Below, one piece after another: positions 44,604 through 55,155 of a stretch of 64,000 nucleotides of DNA. The translations under genes and the position numbers were made by a program. This stretch comes from Amycolatopsis anabasis (GTDB lineage Bacteria > Actinomycetota > Actinomycetes > Mycobacteriales > Pseudonocardiaceae). The number at the start of each line of letters is the position of its first letter. Position 1 is the stretch's first letter. The stretch covers positions 103,031-167,030 of the forward strand of contig NZ_VTHK01000015.1 of the NCBI RefSeq assembly GCF_009765355.1, given 5' to 3'. Below the pieces are notes generated by a model. That model saw only the letters and a program-made list of their open reading frames with translations, did not search any database and was not told the origin of the DNA.

Positions 44604-45010
44604 AGCGACGACCGACAACGGACCCACAAACACATCGACCCGGGCCGATCGGGTGCCCTCAGCAGAATTCGAACCTGCGGCACCTGCGCCCAGGAAGAGC
44701 GGTTTAGTTGCCTGCTAGAGCCTCGTAGAGCCTTCCTTTGGATTACAGGTCTCGCGGCAGAGATGAATCTTGAACCCCAGAGCTCGGCGAAGCAGCCACT
44801 GTTCGCGCGTAGTTCGGTGACCAGTTGCTGGAGCCGCCAGCCGGCTGGATAGTGGGCGGCGGCCGCGCACGTCGGCGCCTGCGTGGCCGCATGGTCAAAC
44901 CCGCGATGGTCGATTCATCTCCAGGCGCGGAGCTGCTTCGGGCCGTGTCGAGAATCCCGCGTGGTCGCGTCCGAGGGCGTGGTGGCCGAGGCTCACTTGC
45001 GGGGGTGTGG
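44604..45010. other. Gene-free stretch after the biosynthetic operon
   Basis: About 400 bp without a supportable gene. It contains the tRNA 3'-end remnant listed separately and short open frames with poor codon structure. The base composition is lower in GC around 44590-44770 than in the operon. It probably marks the right border of the cluster and an old integration point. Confidence 0.5.
44652..44703 (-). other. tRNA 3'-end remnant (possible attachment site)
   Basis: Read on the minus strand, this contains a T-arm with stem GCAGG/TCTGC around the loop TTCGAAT, followed by TGAGGGC-ACC as an acceptor 3' strand. A stem CGCTC/GGGCG with the shortened loop TTCCT lies where the anticodon arm would be. 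The D-arm and the 5' acceptor strand (expected GCCCTCA) are missing, so it is not a working tRNA. 3' tRNA ends are typical att cores for actinomycete integrative elements, and a decayed integrase gene lies 11 kb away. The link is speculative. Confidence 0.5.
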
Positions 45011-45072
45011 CTGAGGACGGCCACTTTTCGTGGTTGCGACGTGATCCCGCAACCACGAAAGGGCGGCCTCAG
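45011..45072 (-). terminator. Hairpin terminator of the beta-propeller gene
   Basis: A perfect 13-bp stem (TTTCGTGGTTGCG with CGCAACCACGAAA) flanked by CTGAGG...CCTCAG arms, ending directly at the stop codon of the minus-strand gene (45073). It fits an intrinsic-type terminator without a U tract. Confidence 0.75.
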
Positions 45073-46113
45073 TCAGTCGAAGGGGCGGTTGATGACGTGG
45101 AGGGTGGGGGTGGTGCCGTTGGGCGGTGTGGTTATGGCGAGGAGTTTTCTGGTGCCGTCGGCCCAGGTGAGTCCGCGTGGGGCGAGGACGCCGCTGTCGG
45201 TGATGTTGAGGGTGTTCTCGGGGACGGCGCCGCCGGTCTTGTAGAGGTAGGCGTCGTCGCGTGGATTGCGGACGCCGGTGGCGAGGTATTTACCGTCGGC
45301 GGAGGTGGCGACTGAGTTGGGGTAGCTGCCGGTGTGGTAGGCGCCGGCTCGGGAGAGATCGGCGGTCGCGAAGGCTTCGACGTGGTCGCGGGAGCCGGAT
45401 GCGGTGTAAAGGGTGGCGCCGTCGGGCGACAGGGACAGATCGGCGAGATCGCTGCCGACGACATTGCCCGCGCCTCGGGATTCGAGTTTGCCGGCGGTCA
45501 CGGCGTAGACGCGGATGTTGGCGGGGCTGAGTTGCGGTTGCCCGGCGACGACTGGGCCGTCGGCGTCGGGTTGCGCGGTGAGCAGTGGTGCGCGCTGGTA
45601 TTGGGCGTCGCCTTGCAGGTCGAGAGTGACGGCCGGTGGTGTCGTGGCGGTGTCCAGTTTGCCGATGCCGCCGGTCCAGTTTTCTTCGCAGCCGTAGCCG
45701 AACCAGATGGTGCCTTCGGTGCGAGCGAGGTGGGTGGGGCAGGTTTGGGCGCCGGTGGCGTAGCGCGCGGTTTCGGTGAGCGTGGTGGTATCGATGGCGG
45801 AGATCGCGTCGCCGGAGGCCTGGGCGACGTAGAGGGTGCGGTTGTCGGCGGACAGGGCCAGGCCGGTGGCGCCGTACTGGCCGCTGATGGTTTTGCGGAC
45901 GTTGCCGGAGAAGTCGGTCACCACGACCGCGTTCGTGGACTTGCCGCCGGAGATGAACACCCGGTGGTTGGTCTCGTCGACGACGGTGTCGGCATAGGCC
46001 GGAAGGCCGAGTGAGCCGCGGGTTTCCGCGTTCGCGTTGGGCGAGGTGGCTATCAGTAGCGAGGCGGCGACGGCAGGCAAAAAGGTGAGCGTGATTCTTC
46101 GAACTGAAGGCAT
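45073..46113 (-). CDS. Secreted beta-propeller (YncE/WD40-like) protein
   Basis: A 346-residue protein with a signal peptide (basic VRRIT, hydrophobic core TFLPAVAASLLIA, ANA cleavage region). Repeated blades such as TGLALSADNRTLYVAQASGD, LADLSLSPDGATLYTASGSRD and NSVATSADGKYLATG have the seven-bladed YncE/lactonase-like pattern. The ATG at 46113 follows GGGGA-type bases. It is divergent from the giant RHS gene. It is probably an extracytoplasmic binding protein; no catalytic residues can be assigned. Confidence 0.85.
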   Translation of the reverse strand: MPSVRRITLTFLPAVAASLLIATSPNANAETRGSLGLPAYADTVVDETNHRVFISGGKSTNAVVVTDFSGNVRKTISGQYGATGLALSADNRTLYVAQASGDAISAIDTTTLTETARYATGAQTCPTHLARTEGTIWFGYGCEENWTGGIGKLDTATTPPAVTLDLQGDAQYQRAPLLTAQPDADGPVVAGQPQLSPANIRVYAVTAGKLESRGAGNVVGSDLADLSLSPDGATLYTASGSRDHVEAFATADLSRAGAYHTGSYPNSVATSADGKYLATGVRNPRDDAYLYKTGGAVPENTLNITDSGVLAPRGLTWADGTRKLLAITTPPNGTTPTLHVINRPFD

Positions 46114-46452
46114 CCCCCGGTCCCCATTTCGTGAAGTATTGACGAAGCTTCTTGATTCTCCCAGTGGAAAGTATCGATAACTGATCGGGAACGGATACCG
46201 CTCTTCGGTCGCATCCCACGCGGCCGAACGGGCTTCTGGCTGGTAATCGAGGCGGTCCGCGAAGATCATTTAGTTGATGCCATGAGGGATGTCTGCCTCG
46301 GCGTTGGTGAGAAACCGGCCAAACGGCCTATGGTGTGCGAACTGACCTTCACGCTACCGTCAGTCGCAGAGTCGTTTGTCCTGGGGATCCGTCGGGGAGG
46401 GTGCACGGCTCGTCGTCCGTATTTTCCGTGATGGTTTGGGGGAGCCCCAGTC
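46114..46452. promoter_or_regulatory. Divergent intergenic region between beta-propeller and RHS genes
   Basis: A 339-bp spacer that is AT-richer than its surroundings near 46130-46200 and should hold both promoters. GGGGGAG at 46437-46443 is the likely ribosome binding site of the RHS gene. No additional gene is supported. Confidence 0.45.
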
Positions 46453-49400
46453 ATGGTTAAATTTCGCGCGCTGTTTTCTTCTGCCCTGGTAGCGATCCTG
46501 TTTCTGGCCGGTCTTTCGCCAGGCCAGATGGCTTCGGCCGCACCGTCCACAGTGGCTGGTTCGGTCCGGCAAGCCGAGGTGCGGCAGCCGAATGTCGCGC
46601 CGACTCCTCCGGGTCCGGAAAATGCTCTGCCCCGCCAGGAGCCCACGCCGACCGGCGGTGTGCTCCTGGAAGCGAAGCGGGCCGGCGAGCAGGTTGAGCG
46701 GCGGACGGCGACGACGAAGTCCTACCGGCTGGCCGACGGCCGGACGGAGGTGGAGGTGTCGGCCGGCCCGGTGCACTACCGGGACGCGGCCGGGAACTGG
46801 CAGGAGATCGACACCCGGATCGCTGGTGTGGACGCACGATCCGGATTCGCCTTTGCCAGCGAACGTGGCTTGTACCGAAGCTATTTCGGTGCCGGCTCGG
46901 ACCGGATGGTGAAGTTCCAGCTCGGTGAGCGGCAGGTGGAACTCGGCCTGGACGGCCCGGCGCGTGGCTTGGCTCCGAAGGTGGACGGCAACTCGATCTC
47001 CTACCCGGATGCGGCGGGGGATGCGGATGTGGCGTATGAGGTCACACCGCAGGCGTTGAAGGAAAAGATCGTCTTAGACAAGGCGCCTGCCACGGCGGCG
47101 TTCACCTTCTCGCTGCGGATGGCGGGTGTGGAGGCGAAGCAGCAGGTGGACGGCTCGATCGCCTTCTACCGCCAGGGTGGGGAGGGGCCCGCGCTGTTCT
47201 TCATGCCGAAGCCGTTCATGTACGACAGCCGGGATAGCGCGACATCACCGTACGGCAAGGCGTACAGCGACAAGGTCACCCAGACCCTGAAGCAGGAGGG
47301 TGACCGGTTCGTCATCGTCGTCACCGCGGACGACGAGTGGCTGCGTGCCGGGGACCGGAAGTTCCCGGTGGTGATCGATCCGACGATCAAGATCCAGCCG
47401 ACGCCCACGCAGTCGCAGGACGTCATGATCAACTCGGATGCGCCGGGTACGAACTACGACGGCAACTGGCGGCTGTCGGTCGGCGCCACGACGAGTTCGG
47501 TCGCGCGGAGCCTGCTGAAGTTCGACCTGGCGGGCATCCCGGCGGGCACCCGGCTGGACTCCGCGCAGCTGCAGACCTATTACGACCAGGACCACACCAC
47601 CGGTGCCAACGATGTGGCGATCGAGGCGCGACGCGTGACGGCGCCGTGGACGGAGAACACCGCCACCTGGAACTCGATCAACGCCGCCTTCGGAGAAGTC
47701 GGCCAGAATGCCGAGCAGGTCGACAACGGCGACACCGGAAAGACCGCGGTGAACGGGGAATGGCCGGTGGTCAACACCGGCGACGCGCAGCACGCGATCG
47801 GTGGCACGTACCGGGTGAACCGGAACTCCCGGACCGGGGAGACGTTCGCCTGGGTGCCGCGGTTGACCGAGCCGGGGGAGTACCAGGTCGAGGCGCACAA
47901 CGTGGCGGCTGCGGATCGGGCGACGAACGCGCCGTTCACAGTGTTCCACGCCGGTGGCGAGCAGAAGGTGCTGATCAACCAGAGCACGGGCGCCGACGGG
48001 GTGTGGCAGCCGCTGGGTAAATGGGGTTTCAACGCGGGGACCAGCCACAAGATCGTGCTGGGTGATGTCGCGAACCGGGCGGTGGTGGCCGATGCGGTGC
48101 GGCTGACCAAGCTGGGTGTGCAGTTGAAGAAGGCCAACAAGGCCAATGTGTGGCACAGCTTCAGCGTGCGCTCCACCGTGCAGGACTGGCTCAACGGCAC
48201 CCACCCCAACCACGGTTTCATGCTGAAGGCAGCCGACGAAGCGTTGGGCAAGGGCGGGCCGCGGTATGCCGCGGCGGAGTTCGCCTACAACGGTGAAAGC
48301 GCGCACACCCCGAAGCTGCTGCTGACCTACGGACGTCCGGGTGTGTCGCTGGACGCGCCGACCAGGATCCGGGCTACCGGCGCGGATCTGAGCTGGAGCC
48401 AGTACCGCGATCCCTCGACCGATCCCGGAGACGACCTGGTCGAGTACCAGGTGCACCGCAGCGTTTTCCAGAACTTCCGGCCGTCCGCGGCCACTTTGGT
48501 GGCGCCGATCAAGGCGGACAGGACCAGCTACAACGACACCACCGCGACCCCGACCCGGGCCGATGACCCGCAGCCGTTCGGCAGCGCCTTCTACTACGTA
48601 CTCGCGGTCAAAACCAGGGACGGGCAACTGATCCCGTCACAGACGCAGCTGGTGCGCCTGCCCAAGGCAGGCCGGGTCGTCAAAGTCGTTCAGGGCGACA
48701 CACCGGACACCACCCTGACGGCGAAGCAACCCGACGGTGGGCACGATCAACTCACCGGTGAACCCTGGCTGATGGTCGGTAACTCGAGCGCCACGTTCGG
48801 CGCCGCCCGCGCCGTCGTCAAGTTCCCCAACCTCGGTCTTCCGGCGGGGGCCCGGGTGGTGGACACCGAGCTCGGCCTGTGGGGATTCACCTCTGTCATG
48901 GACGGGGCCATCGGCACGGGCACCTACGAGCTGCACGGCCTGACCAGGGACTTCGACGAGGCTGCCGCCTCGTGGAACCGTGCCGGTCCGGCCGCGGCCT
49001 GGTCCGCTCCGGGTGGCGACTTCGACCCGGCGATCGCCGGCGCGGTCGACAAGGTCACCAACGACCCGACCTGGCGTACCTGGAAACCGAACGCCCTGGT
49101 GCAGAAATGGGTTAACGAACCTGCCTCGAATCGAGGCGCTCTGATCAAGCTGGCCGACGAGTCCAAGGCCACCGAGCGCACCTTGTTCCTGTCGAGCGAG
49201 GCCGCCGAACCGGAGCTGCGTCCCCGGTTGCTCATCACCTACACCGAGCAGACCGCGGAAAACACCTACTACGCACCGACCACCCCGGATCGGATGATCC
49301 CCGGCGACGAGTACACGGTTCCCGTCACGATCACCAACACCACCGGCGCCGCGTGGCCGAAAGCCGACTGGGCACTGTCCTACCACTGGGCACTCCCCGA

Positions 49401-52400
49401 CGGGACCGACTACACCAACCCCGGAAACCGTGCCGAAACCCTTTTGCCAGCCGATATCCCGGTCGATGATGTGTCCACAGTGGACGCAAAGGTCAAGGCC
49501 GCGATTCCGGTCGATCTCGGAAACAAGCGCGAGTCGTTCATCCTGAAATGGGACCTCCGCAATACCAAGACCGGGAAATGGCTTTCGGAAATCAGCAAGG
49601 TCCCGCCGCTCGCGCAGAACATCACTGTCGAGGACCCGACCTCCAACCAACTCGGTTTGGAGAAGTTCTACCAGTACACCGCCGTGGGCACCGGCGCCGG
49701 TTCGACCGCGATGGTGAACCAGTTCGCCGGGAACGCGGTGTGGAGTTACAACGCCTTCTCCCACCCGAGCCGAGGACCGGCGACTTTCCTGCGGATGACC
49801 TACAACTCCCAGGACACCTCCAACTCCTACATCGGCTACGGCTGGTCCCTGTCCACCTCGACCACCATGCGACTCGGGTCGCCATTGGAGTTCTACGGCT
49901 GGGCAGGGCCCGGGTTTCCGCAGAAAGTGGTGTTGGCCGACGGCGATGGCACCCGTCACCAGTTCGAACTGAACAAGCACAACAGCGGCAACCCGGCGGA
50001 CTGGGACTACGACAAGCCCGCGGGTGTGCATTCCTACCTGCAACGCAACGGCGGCGATGACGCGACCCGCATGTGGGTCATGACCAGACCGGACCGGACC
50101 CAGTTCTTCTTCGACACCGACGGCTACCAGACCGCGACCGTCGACAAGAACGGCAACGAGATGCAGTTCACCTATGAGCGATCCAGCATCTCGAACCGCA
50201 ACACCGGGGTCCTGCGGTACATCACCGACGCCACCGGCCGCCGCACGCTGAACCTCGAGTACTACGCCCACGGCGACCCGGAATACGACTACTACACCGG
50301 CGACAAGAAACAGCACGGCACCAACCTCGCCAACGGCAAAATCGCCAACCAGCTCAAGGCCATCAGCGACATCACCGGCCGCCGCGTCGAATTCGTCTAC
50401 AGCGATCGCGGCCTGCTCCAGGAGATGACCGACGGCGCAGGAACCCAGGCGTCGAAAAAGTTCATGTTCTTCTACGACAACACCTGGCTCGACAAAAACC
50501 CGAAACTGCTCGCGGTCACCGATCCGCGCGGCCACTCCACGGGGCTGACCTACCACAGCGACCCAAGCCGCAAATGGAAGGTCGAGAAGTTCACCGACCG
50601 CAAGCAGAAGAACACCAGCTTCGACTACCGCGACCCGGACGGCGACCAGGGCTCCTTCGTCGAGTCCACCGTCACCGACGCCCGCAACAACCCCACCACC
50701 ACCCTGATCGACGGCTACGGCAGACCCACCAAACTGACCAACGCAAAAAACGAGAAGACCGAACTCACCTGGGACACCGACAACAACGTCCGCCGGTTGG
50801 AGGAGGACAACAAGGCGGTGTTCACCTGGGTCTACGACCCAAATACCGGATTCCCGGTCGAGATCAAGGACGCCGAGGCCAACGCGGCGAACGGGCCACC
50901 CACCAAGCTGGCCTATCACACCGGGCTCAAGGGGCACGTCGCAGACCTCAACGAGAAGACCAGCCCCGAGGGCCGGAAGTGGCAGTTCACCTACGACGGC
51001 ACAGGAAACCTGGTCGCGGTGACCGACCCGATGGGGACCTCAACCCCTACCGAGGGCGACTACACCAGCACCTACGCCTATGACGACGTCGGCCAGCTCA
51101 TCACCGCCACGGACGCCAACGACAACGCCACCCAGTACCGCGACTACGACGCGACCGGCTACCCGACGCGGACCATCGACCCGTACAACCGGGCCCAGAC
51201 GGTCAAGTACGACGCGCTCGGCAACGTCCTGCAGTCCAAGGACGCCAAGGGCAAGACCAGCGAGTTCACCTACGACGTCTTCGCCAGGCCGCTCACCTCG
51301 AAGACCCCGCTGGACGCCGACAACGGGAAATACATCTTCACTCCCGGCCCGGAGTACGACCCCAACGACAACGTCATAAAGCACACCGCCGCCGAAAGCG
51401 TCGTCAACACGGCTACCTACGACGCCACGGATCACCTGGAAACGACGACCGCGCCGTCGGACACCCCGGACGGGCCGGCCAAAACGACCCGATACGGGTA
51501 CGACGACGTCGGCAACTTCACCAGCAGGACCGATCCAAAAGGCGTGCTCACCCCGGCAGACCCGAACGACTTCACCACGAGATACGAGTACGACCAGCTC
51601 AACCGGGTCACTGGCACGGTAGACGCCCTGAAGAACAGATCGACCAACGAGTACGACAACGTCGGCAACGTCATCACGGTCGTGGACCCGATCAAGGTTG
51701 CTACCGCGGACCTGAACGACTTCACCAGCAAGTATGGCTACGACCGCAACCACCGGGTCACCACCGTCACCGACGCCGCCGGAAGCGGGACCAGCAGCAG
51801 GTACGACCGGGACGGCAACGTCATCGAATCCACCGCGCCGGACGCGAACAACGCCAACGCCGCGGATCCGGCAATCAACACCACGCTGATCAAATACGAC
51901 GCCCGCTCGATGGTCGAGGAGCAATGGGCCCCGTGGCGAAGGGACGACAAGGGCGCGGTCGTCTATCACAAGACCCGGAACGAATACGACGAGGTGGGGA
52001 ACAAGACCCGCGTCATCACCCCGCGCGGCATGGAGACGGCGGACGATCCGGACGACTTCGCGCACGTGGCGGTCTACGACAAGATGAACCGGGTCGTCGA
52101 GCAATGGACGGCGTTCGACAAGGACGACGAGCGGGTCAAGACACCGGACAAGACCTTCAACACCTACGACGAGGTCGGCAACCTGACCGAAGTCAGCGCG
52201 CCGCCATCGGCCGGGCAGACGATCCGCAACGTCACCCGCAGCACCTTCTTGGACACCGGCTGGGTCCGGTCCAGCACCGACCCGTGGAACATCACCACGG
52301 CCTTCGCGTACGACTCGTTCGGCAATCAGACCAGTCGAACCCTCACCGCGGCTGGCGGCTCGGCCAGCCGGGAGATGAAATGGACCTACTACCCCGACGG

Positions 52401-55155
52401 CAAGACCAAAACCCGATCTGACGACGGAGCCCCGGTCGGCCGGGACGTCGCCGTGGTGGACAACTCGGATCCGGCCGCGGTAGTGACCGGCAACTGGGGC
52501 GTGGCGGGTCCGGCGCCTGATCACGAAGGCTACGACTACCGGCTCCACAACCCGGGGACCGGTGCGGACACCGTCACGTGGAACATCGATGTGCCGCGCA
52601 ACGGTGCCTACGAGGTCTTCGTCCGGTACACCGCGGCAGCGAAAGCCACCAACGCGACCTACACCGTCGAACACGACGGCGGCAGTGCCACCAAGGTGAT
52701 CGACCAGACTCAGCAGGCCGGCCAGTGGGTGAGCCTGGGCAAGTACGGGTACACCGAAGACCAGATCCGCAAGATCATATTGAGCGACAAGGCCGACGGC
52801 ACCGTTGTGGCCGACGCCGTCAAGCTCGTCCGCGACGGCACCGGTGAAAGAGACGATGAGCAGAAGACATTCGGATACGCCTACGATCCGAACAACAACC
52901 TGGTGGAGATGACCGACACCAGCCCCGGTTCCGCGGTCGACACGTACACCATCGGTTACAACGGGCTGAACCAAGTCGAAAAGATCGAGGAGAAACTCAA
53001 GAATGTAACCAAGAAAACCACCGGTTACACCTACGACGCCAACGGCAACGCGAAGACTCGGACGCATAACGCGCAGAATGCGGTGTACGAGTACGACGTC
53101 CGAGACCTGCTCACCAAGGTTACGAACACAGACACCGGGCCGGGTGCGAAATCACAGGTCACCACCTTCGGCTATACCCCTCGGTCGCAAAAGAAGTCGG
53201 AGATCAAGGCCAACGGCAATACTGTCGACTACGATCAGTATTACCCCGATAGCCGGTTACGGCATTCCATCGAGAAGAAGGCCGACGGAACGACTGTCGT
53301 CGCGGAGCACACCCTCGATTACGACGCGAATGGTCAGTTGATCCGCGACGCGTCACGAAAGATGAACGCGGACAACCACACGGCGGCCATCGACGAGGTC
53401 CGCAGCTACACGATCGATCCGCGCGACAGGCTCCGCAAATCTGTGAAGTCCGATCCCGGAGGTAAGGAACTCGAGACCGAGACCTACGTCCACGACGCGA
53501 ACAACAACGTCATCGAGCAAACCCTCGAAGGCAAGACCACCCGGTACACCTACGACCGCAACCGGCTCATCACCGCGCAGAACGACCAGCACATCACAAT
53601 CAGCACCTACGACCCCTACGGTCGGCTCGACAAGGTCACCTCGGCCGGGAAGCTCGTCGAAAAGTACCGCTACGACGGCTTCGATCGCGTCGCGGAACAT
53701 CAAAAGCTCAAGGAAGGCAGCGCGACCGAACGCGTCACCACCCGCTTCACCTACGACCCGATGGACCGCACCACCACCAAGACCGAGGGCGACAAGAAGA
53801 CCGTCTTCGCATACCTGGGCCTGTCGAACGAGGTCCTCACCGAAGAAACCGCCGGAAAACTTCAGAAGTCCTATCAGTACAGCCCATCCGGAGAGCGCCT
53901 CTCGCAAACCAAGAAGACCGGTGACAATCAGAACGAGAACGCCTTCTACGGTTACAACCCCCATACCGACGTCGAGACGCTGACGGACGACAAGGGGGAC
54001 GCGAAGGCGACCTATGGCTACACCGCCTACGGAAGCAACGACAAGGAGTCGTTTACCGGGATCGACAAGCCCGACCCGCAAAATCCGGCGAAAGAGGCTT
54101 ACAACCCGTACCGGTACAGCGCGAAACGCTGGGACGGGGCGACCGGCACCTACGACATGGGCTTCCGAAACTATTCCCCCGATCGCAATGCCTTCCTCAA
54201 CAGGGACTCCTTCAACGGAGCACTCGACGACCTCGGGCTCGCCATCGACCCCTGGACCGGCAATCGCTACGCCTTTGCCGGGGGAAACCCGGCCAGCCGG
54301 GTCGAAATTGACGGCCACGAGCCGCGCGACACCGCGATCAACTGCTCGGGTTTCGGAGTCCAGGACTCGGCCGAGACCTGTGCTCCGGAAACCGAGGAAG
54401 AAAAGGCCTGGGCAGTCGGTCAGGCGATCTGGTGGGAGCAGTACAAGGCACAAAAAGAATGGGTTCGAAAGAACTCCCCGGAAACCACACGTCCGGAGGA
54501 GGTCCTCCAGGACCTGCAGGGAGCCGATTATGTCGGATCGTGGTGGGACCCGAAATACACCGGTGCCAACGGCGAGGTCAAGCGCAATTGCTTCGGCAGG
54601 GCGGGATGCCAGAAGGCGATCGAGTACCTGCGTGAGAACAAGGATGACGTCCAAGGCGCCAAGTTCATCGCCGCCACCTACTGCGTGGTCAACATGGAGA
54701 CCTGCGAGCGGCAGGCGGGAATCGCCAGCATCGGCGAGATGCTTCTGGCCCTGGGCGTTGGCGCGGGTGCGGGGGCTGGCCGGGTCGGGGCGGCCGGAAA
54801 GACAGTGCCCAATGCGCTGGAAGCCGCGAGGACGGAAGCGGCGGCGCTGCTGGGGCTTCCCGGCCGGCATCCGACCGTGACGACCGCCGCGGTGGACCGG
54901 GTCAGCGGACAGGTGTGGTTCGGCGGAAGTGGGAACCCCAAGATCTTCATTCCGCCGGAGCTGGCGGCTCGGTTGCCGAAGCAGAGCCTGGAGCCGTGGT
55001 CCGTGCGGAACTGTGGAGAGGTCGCGGCATGCGCCGGAGCGATTTCACACGGTGCTAAGCTGGAGAACCTTGAGATCGTCTCGGTTTACACTAGAACAGG
55101 AATAGTCAAGCCTCCCTGCAGAAACTGTGAAAGATGGGTGTTCGGCGACAAATGA
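46453..55155 (+). CDS. Giant secreted RHS/YD-repeat toxin with deaminase-like C-terminus
   Basis: A 2,900-residue protein with a signal peptide (VKFRALFSS plus a hydrophobic core, cleavage after ASA). Two DNRLRE-type beta domains occupy about 300-960. The first is split by a golvesin-like module (about 430-555), and a second golvesin-like module lies at about 1996-2130. YD repeats fill about 1060-2550, and the RHS core signature RYSAKRWDGATGTYDMG with NAFLNRDSF near 2550-2590 ends the shell. The variable C-terminus (from about 2620) finishes with NCGEVAACAGAI near 2853 and KPPCRNCERWV near 2886. This C-x-E plus PCxxC pattern is that of deaminase-superfamily (YwqJ-like) toxins. The following gene overlaps by ATGA and is SUKH-like, as expected for toxin immunity. 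Confidence 0.9.
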   Translation: MVKFRALFSSALVAILFLAGLSPGQMASAAPSTVAGSVRQAEVRQPNVAPTPPGPENALPRQEPTPTGGVLLEAKRAGEQVERRTATTKSYRLADGRTEVEVSAGPVHYRDAAGNWQEIDTRIAGVDARSGFAFASERGLYRSYFGAGSDRMVKFQLGERQVELGLDGPARGLAPKVDGNSISYPDAAGDADVAYEVTPQALKEKIVLDKAPATAAFTFSLRMAGVEAKQQVDGSIAFYRQGGEGPALFFMPKPFMYDSRDSATSPYGKAYSDKVTQTLKQEGDRFVIVVTADDEWLRAGDRKFPVVIDPTIKIQPTPTQSQDVMINSDAPGTNYDGNWRLSVGATTSSVARSLLKFDLAGIPAGTRLDSAQLQTYYDQDHTTGANDVAIEARRVTAPWTENTATWNSINAAFGEVGQNAEQVDNGDTGKTAVNGEWPVVNTGDAQHAIGGTYRVNRNSRTGETFAWVPRLTEPGEYQVEAHNVAAADRATNAPFTVFHAGGEQKVLINQSTGADGVWQPLGKWGFNAGTSHKIVLGDVANRAVVADAVRLTKLGVQLKKANKANVWHSFSVRSTVQDWLNGTHPNHGFMLKAADEALGKGGPRYAAAEFAYNGESAHTPKLLLTYGRPGVSLDAPTRIRATGADLSWSQYRDPSTDPGDDLVEYQVHRSVFQNFRPSAATLVAPIKADRTSYNDTTATPTRADDPQPFGSAFYYVLAVKTRDGQLIPSQTQLVRLPKAGRVVKVVQGDTPDTTLTAKQPDGGHDQLTGEPWLMVGNSSATFGAARAVVKFPNLGLPAGARVVDTELGLWGFTSVMDGAIGTGTYELHGLTRDFDEAAASWNRAGPAAAWSAPGGDFDPAIAGAVDKVTNDPTWRTWKPNALVQKWVNEPASNRGALIKLADESKATERTLFLSSEAAEPELRPRLLITYTEQTAENTYYAPTTPDRMIPGDEYTVPVTITNTTGAAWPKADWALSYHWALPDGTDYTNPGNRAETLLPADIPVDDVSTVDAKVKAAIPVDLGNKRESFILKWDLRNTKTGKWLSEISKVPPLAQNITVEDPTSNQLGLEKFYQYTAVGTGAGSTAMVNQFAGNAVWSYNAFSHPSRGPATFLRMTYNSQDTSNSYIGYGWSLSTSTTMRLGSPLEFYGWAGPGFPQKVVLADGDGTRHQFELNKHNSGNPADWDYDKPAGVHSYLQRNGGDDATRMWVMTRPDRTQFFFDTDGYQTATVDKNGNEMQFTYERSSISNRNTGVLRYITDATGRRTLNLEYYAHGDPEYDYYTGDKKQHGTNLANGKIANQLKAISDITGRRVEFVYSDRGLLQEMTDGAGTQASKKFMFFYDNTWLDKNPKLLAVTDPRGHSTGLTYHSDPSRKWKVEKFTDRKQKNTSFDYRDPDGDQGSFVESTVTDARNNPTTTLIDGYGRPTKLTNAKNEKTELTWDTDNNVRRLEEDNKAVFTWVYDPNTGFPVEIKDAEANAANGPPTKLAYHTGLKGHVADLNEKTSPEGRKWQFTYDGTGNLVAVTDPMGTSTPTEGDYTSTYAYDDVGQLITATDANDNATQYRDYDATGYPTRTIDPYNRAQTVKYDALGNVLQSKDAKGKTSEFTYDVFARPLTSKTPLDADNGKYIFTPGPEYDPNDNVIKHTAAESVVNTATYDATDHLETTTAPSDTPDGPAKTTRYGYDDVGNFTSRTDPKGVLTPADPNDFTTRYEYDQLNRVTGTVDALKNRSTNEYDNVGNVITVVDPIKVATADLNDFTSKYGYDRNHRVTTVTDAAGSGTSSRYDRDGNVIESTAPDANNANAADPAINTTLIKYDARSMVEEQWAPWRRDDKGAVVYHKTRNEYDEVGNKTRVITPRGMETADDPDDFAHVAVYDKMNRVVEQWTAFDKDDERVKTPDKTFNTYDEVGNLTEVSAPPSAGQTIRNVTRSTFLDTGWVRSSTDPWNITTAFAYDSFGNQTSRTLTAAGGSASREMKWTYYPDGKTKTRSDDGAPVGRDVAVVDNSDPAAVVTGNWGVAGPAPDHEGYDYRLHNPGTGADTVTWNIDVPRNGAYEVFVRYTAAAKATNATYTVEHDGGSATKVIDQTQQAGQWVSLGKYGYTEDQIRKIILSDKADGTVVADAVKLVRDGTGERDDEQKTFGYAYDPNNNLVEMTDTSPGSAVDTYTIGYNGLNQVEKIEEKLKNVTKKTTGYTYDANGNAKTRTHNAQNAVYEYDVRDLLTKVTNTDTGPGAKSQVTTFGYTPRSQKKSEIKANGNTVDYDQYYPDSRLRHSIEKKADGTTVVAEHTLDYDANGQLIRDASRKMNADNHTAAIDEVRSYTIDPRDRLRKSVKSDPGGKELETETYVHDANNNVIEQTLEGKTTRYTYDRNRLITAQNDQHITISTYDPYGRLDKVTSAGKLVEKYRYDGFDRVAEHQKLKEGSATERVTTRFTYDPMDRTTTKTEGDKKTVFAYLGLSNEVLTEETAGKLQKSYQYSPSGERLSQTKKTGDNQNENAFYGYNPHTDVETLTDDKGDAKATYGYTAYGSNDKESFTGIDKPDPQNPAKEAYNPYRYSAKRWDGATGTYDMGFRNYSPDRNAFLNRDSFNGALDDLGLAIDPWTGNRYAFAGGNPASRVEIDGHEPRDTAINCSGFGVQDSAETCAPETEEEKAWAVGQAIWWEQYKAQKEWVRKNSPETTRPEEVLQDLQGADYVGSWWDPKYTGANGEVKRNCFGRAGCQKAIEYLRENKDDVQGAKFIAATYCVVNMETCERQAGIASIGEMLLALGVGAGAGAGRVGAAGKTVPNALEAARTEAAALLGLPGRHPTVTTAAVDRVSGQVWFGGSGNPKIFIPPELAARLPKQSLEPWSVRNCGEVAACAGAISHGAKLENLEIVSVYTRTGIVKPPCRNCERWVFGDK

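Noticed and set aside
44604..44760. Complete tRNA gene or tmRNA
   Set aside because: Only the T-arm and 3' acceptor strand are present; the anticodon loop is short and the D-arm and 5' acceptor strand are absent. No tag-coding sequence for a tmRNA is seen.
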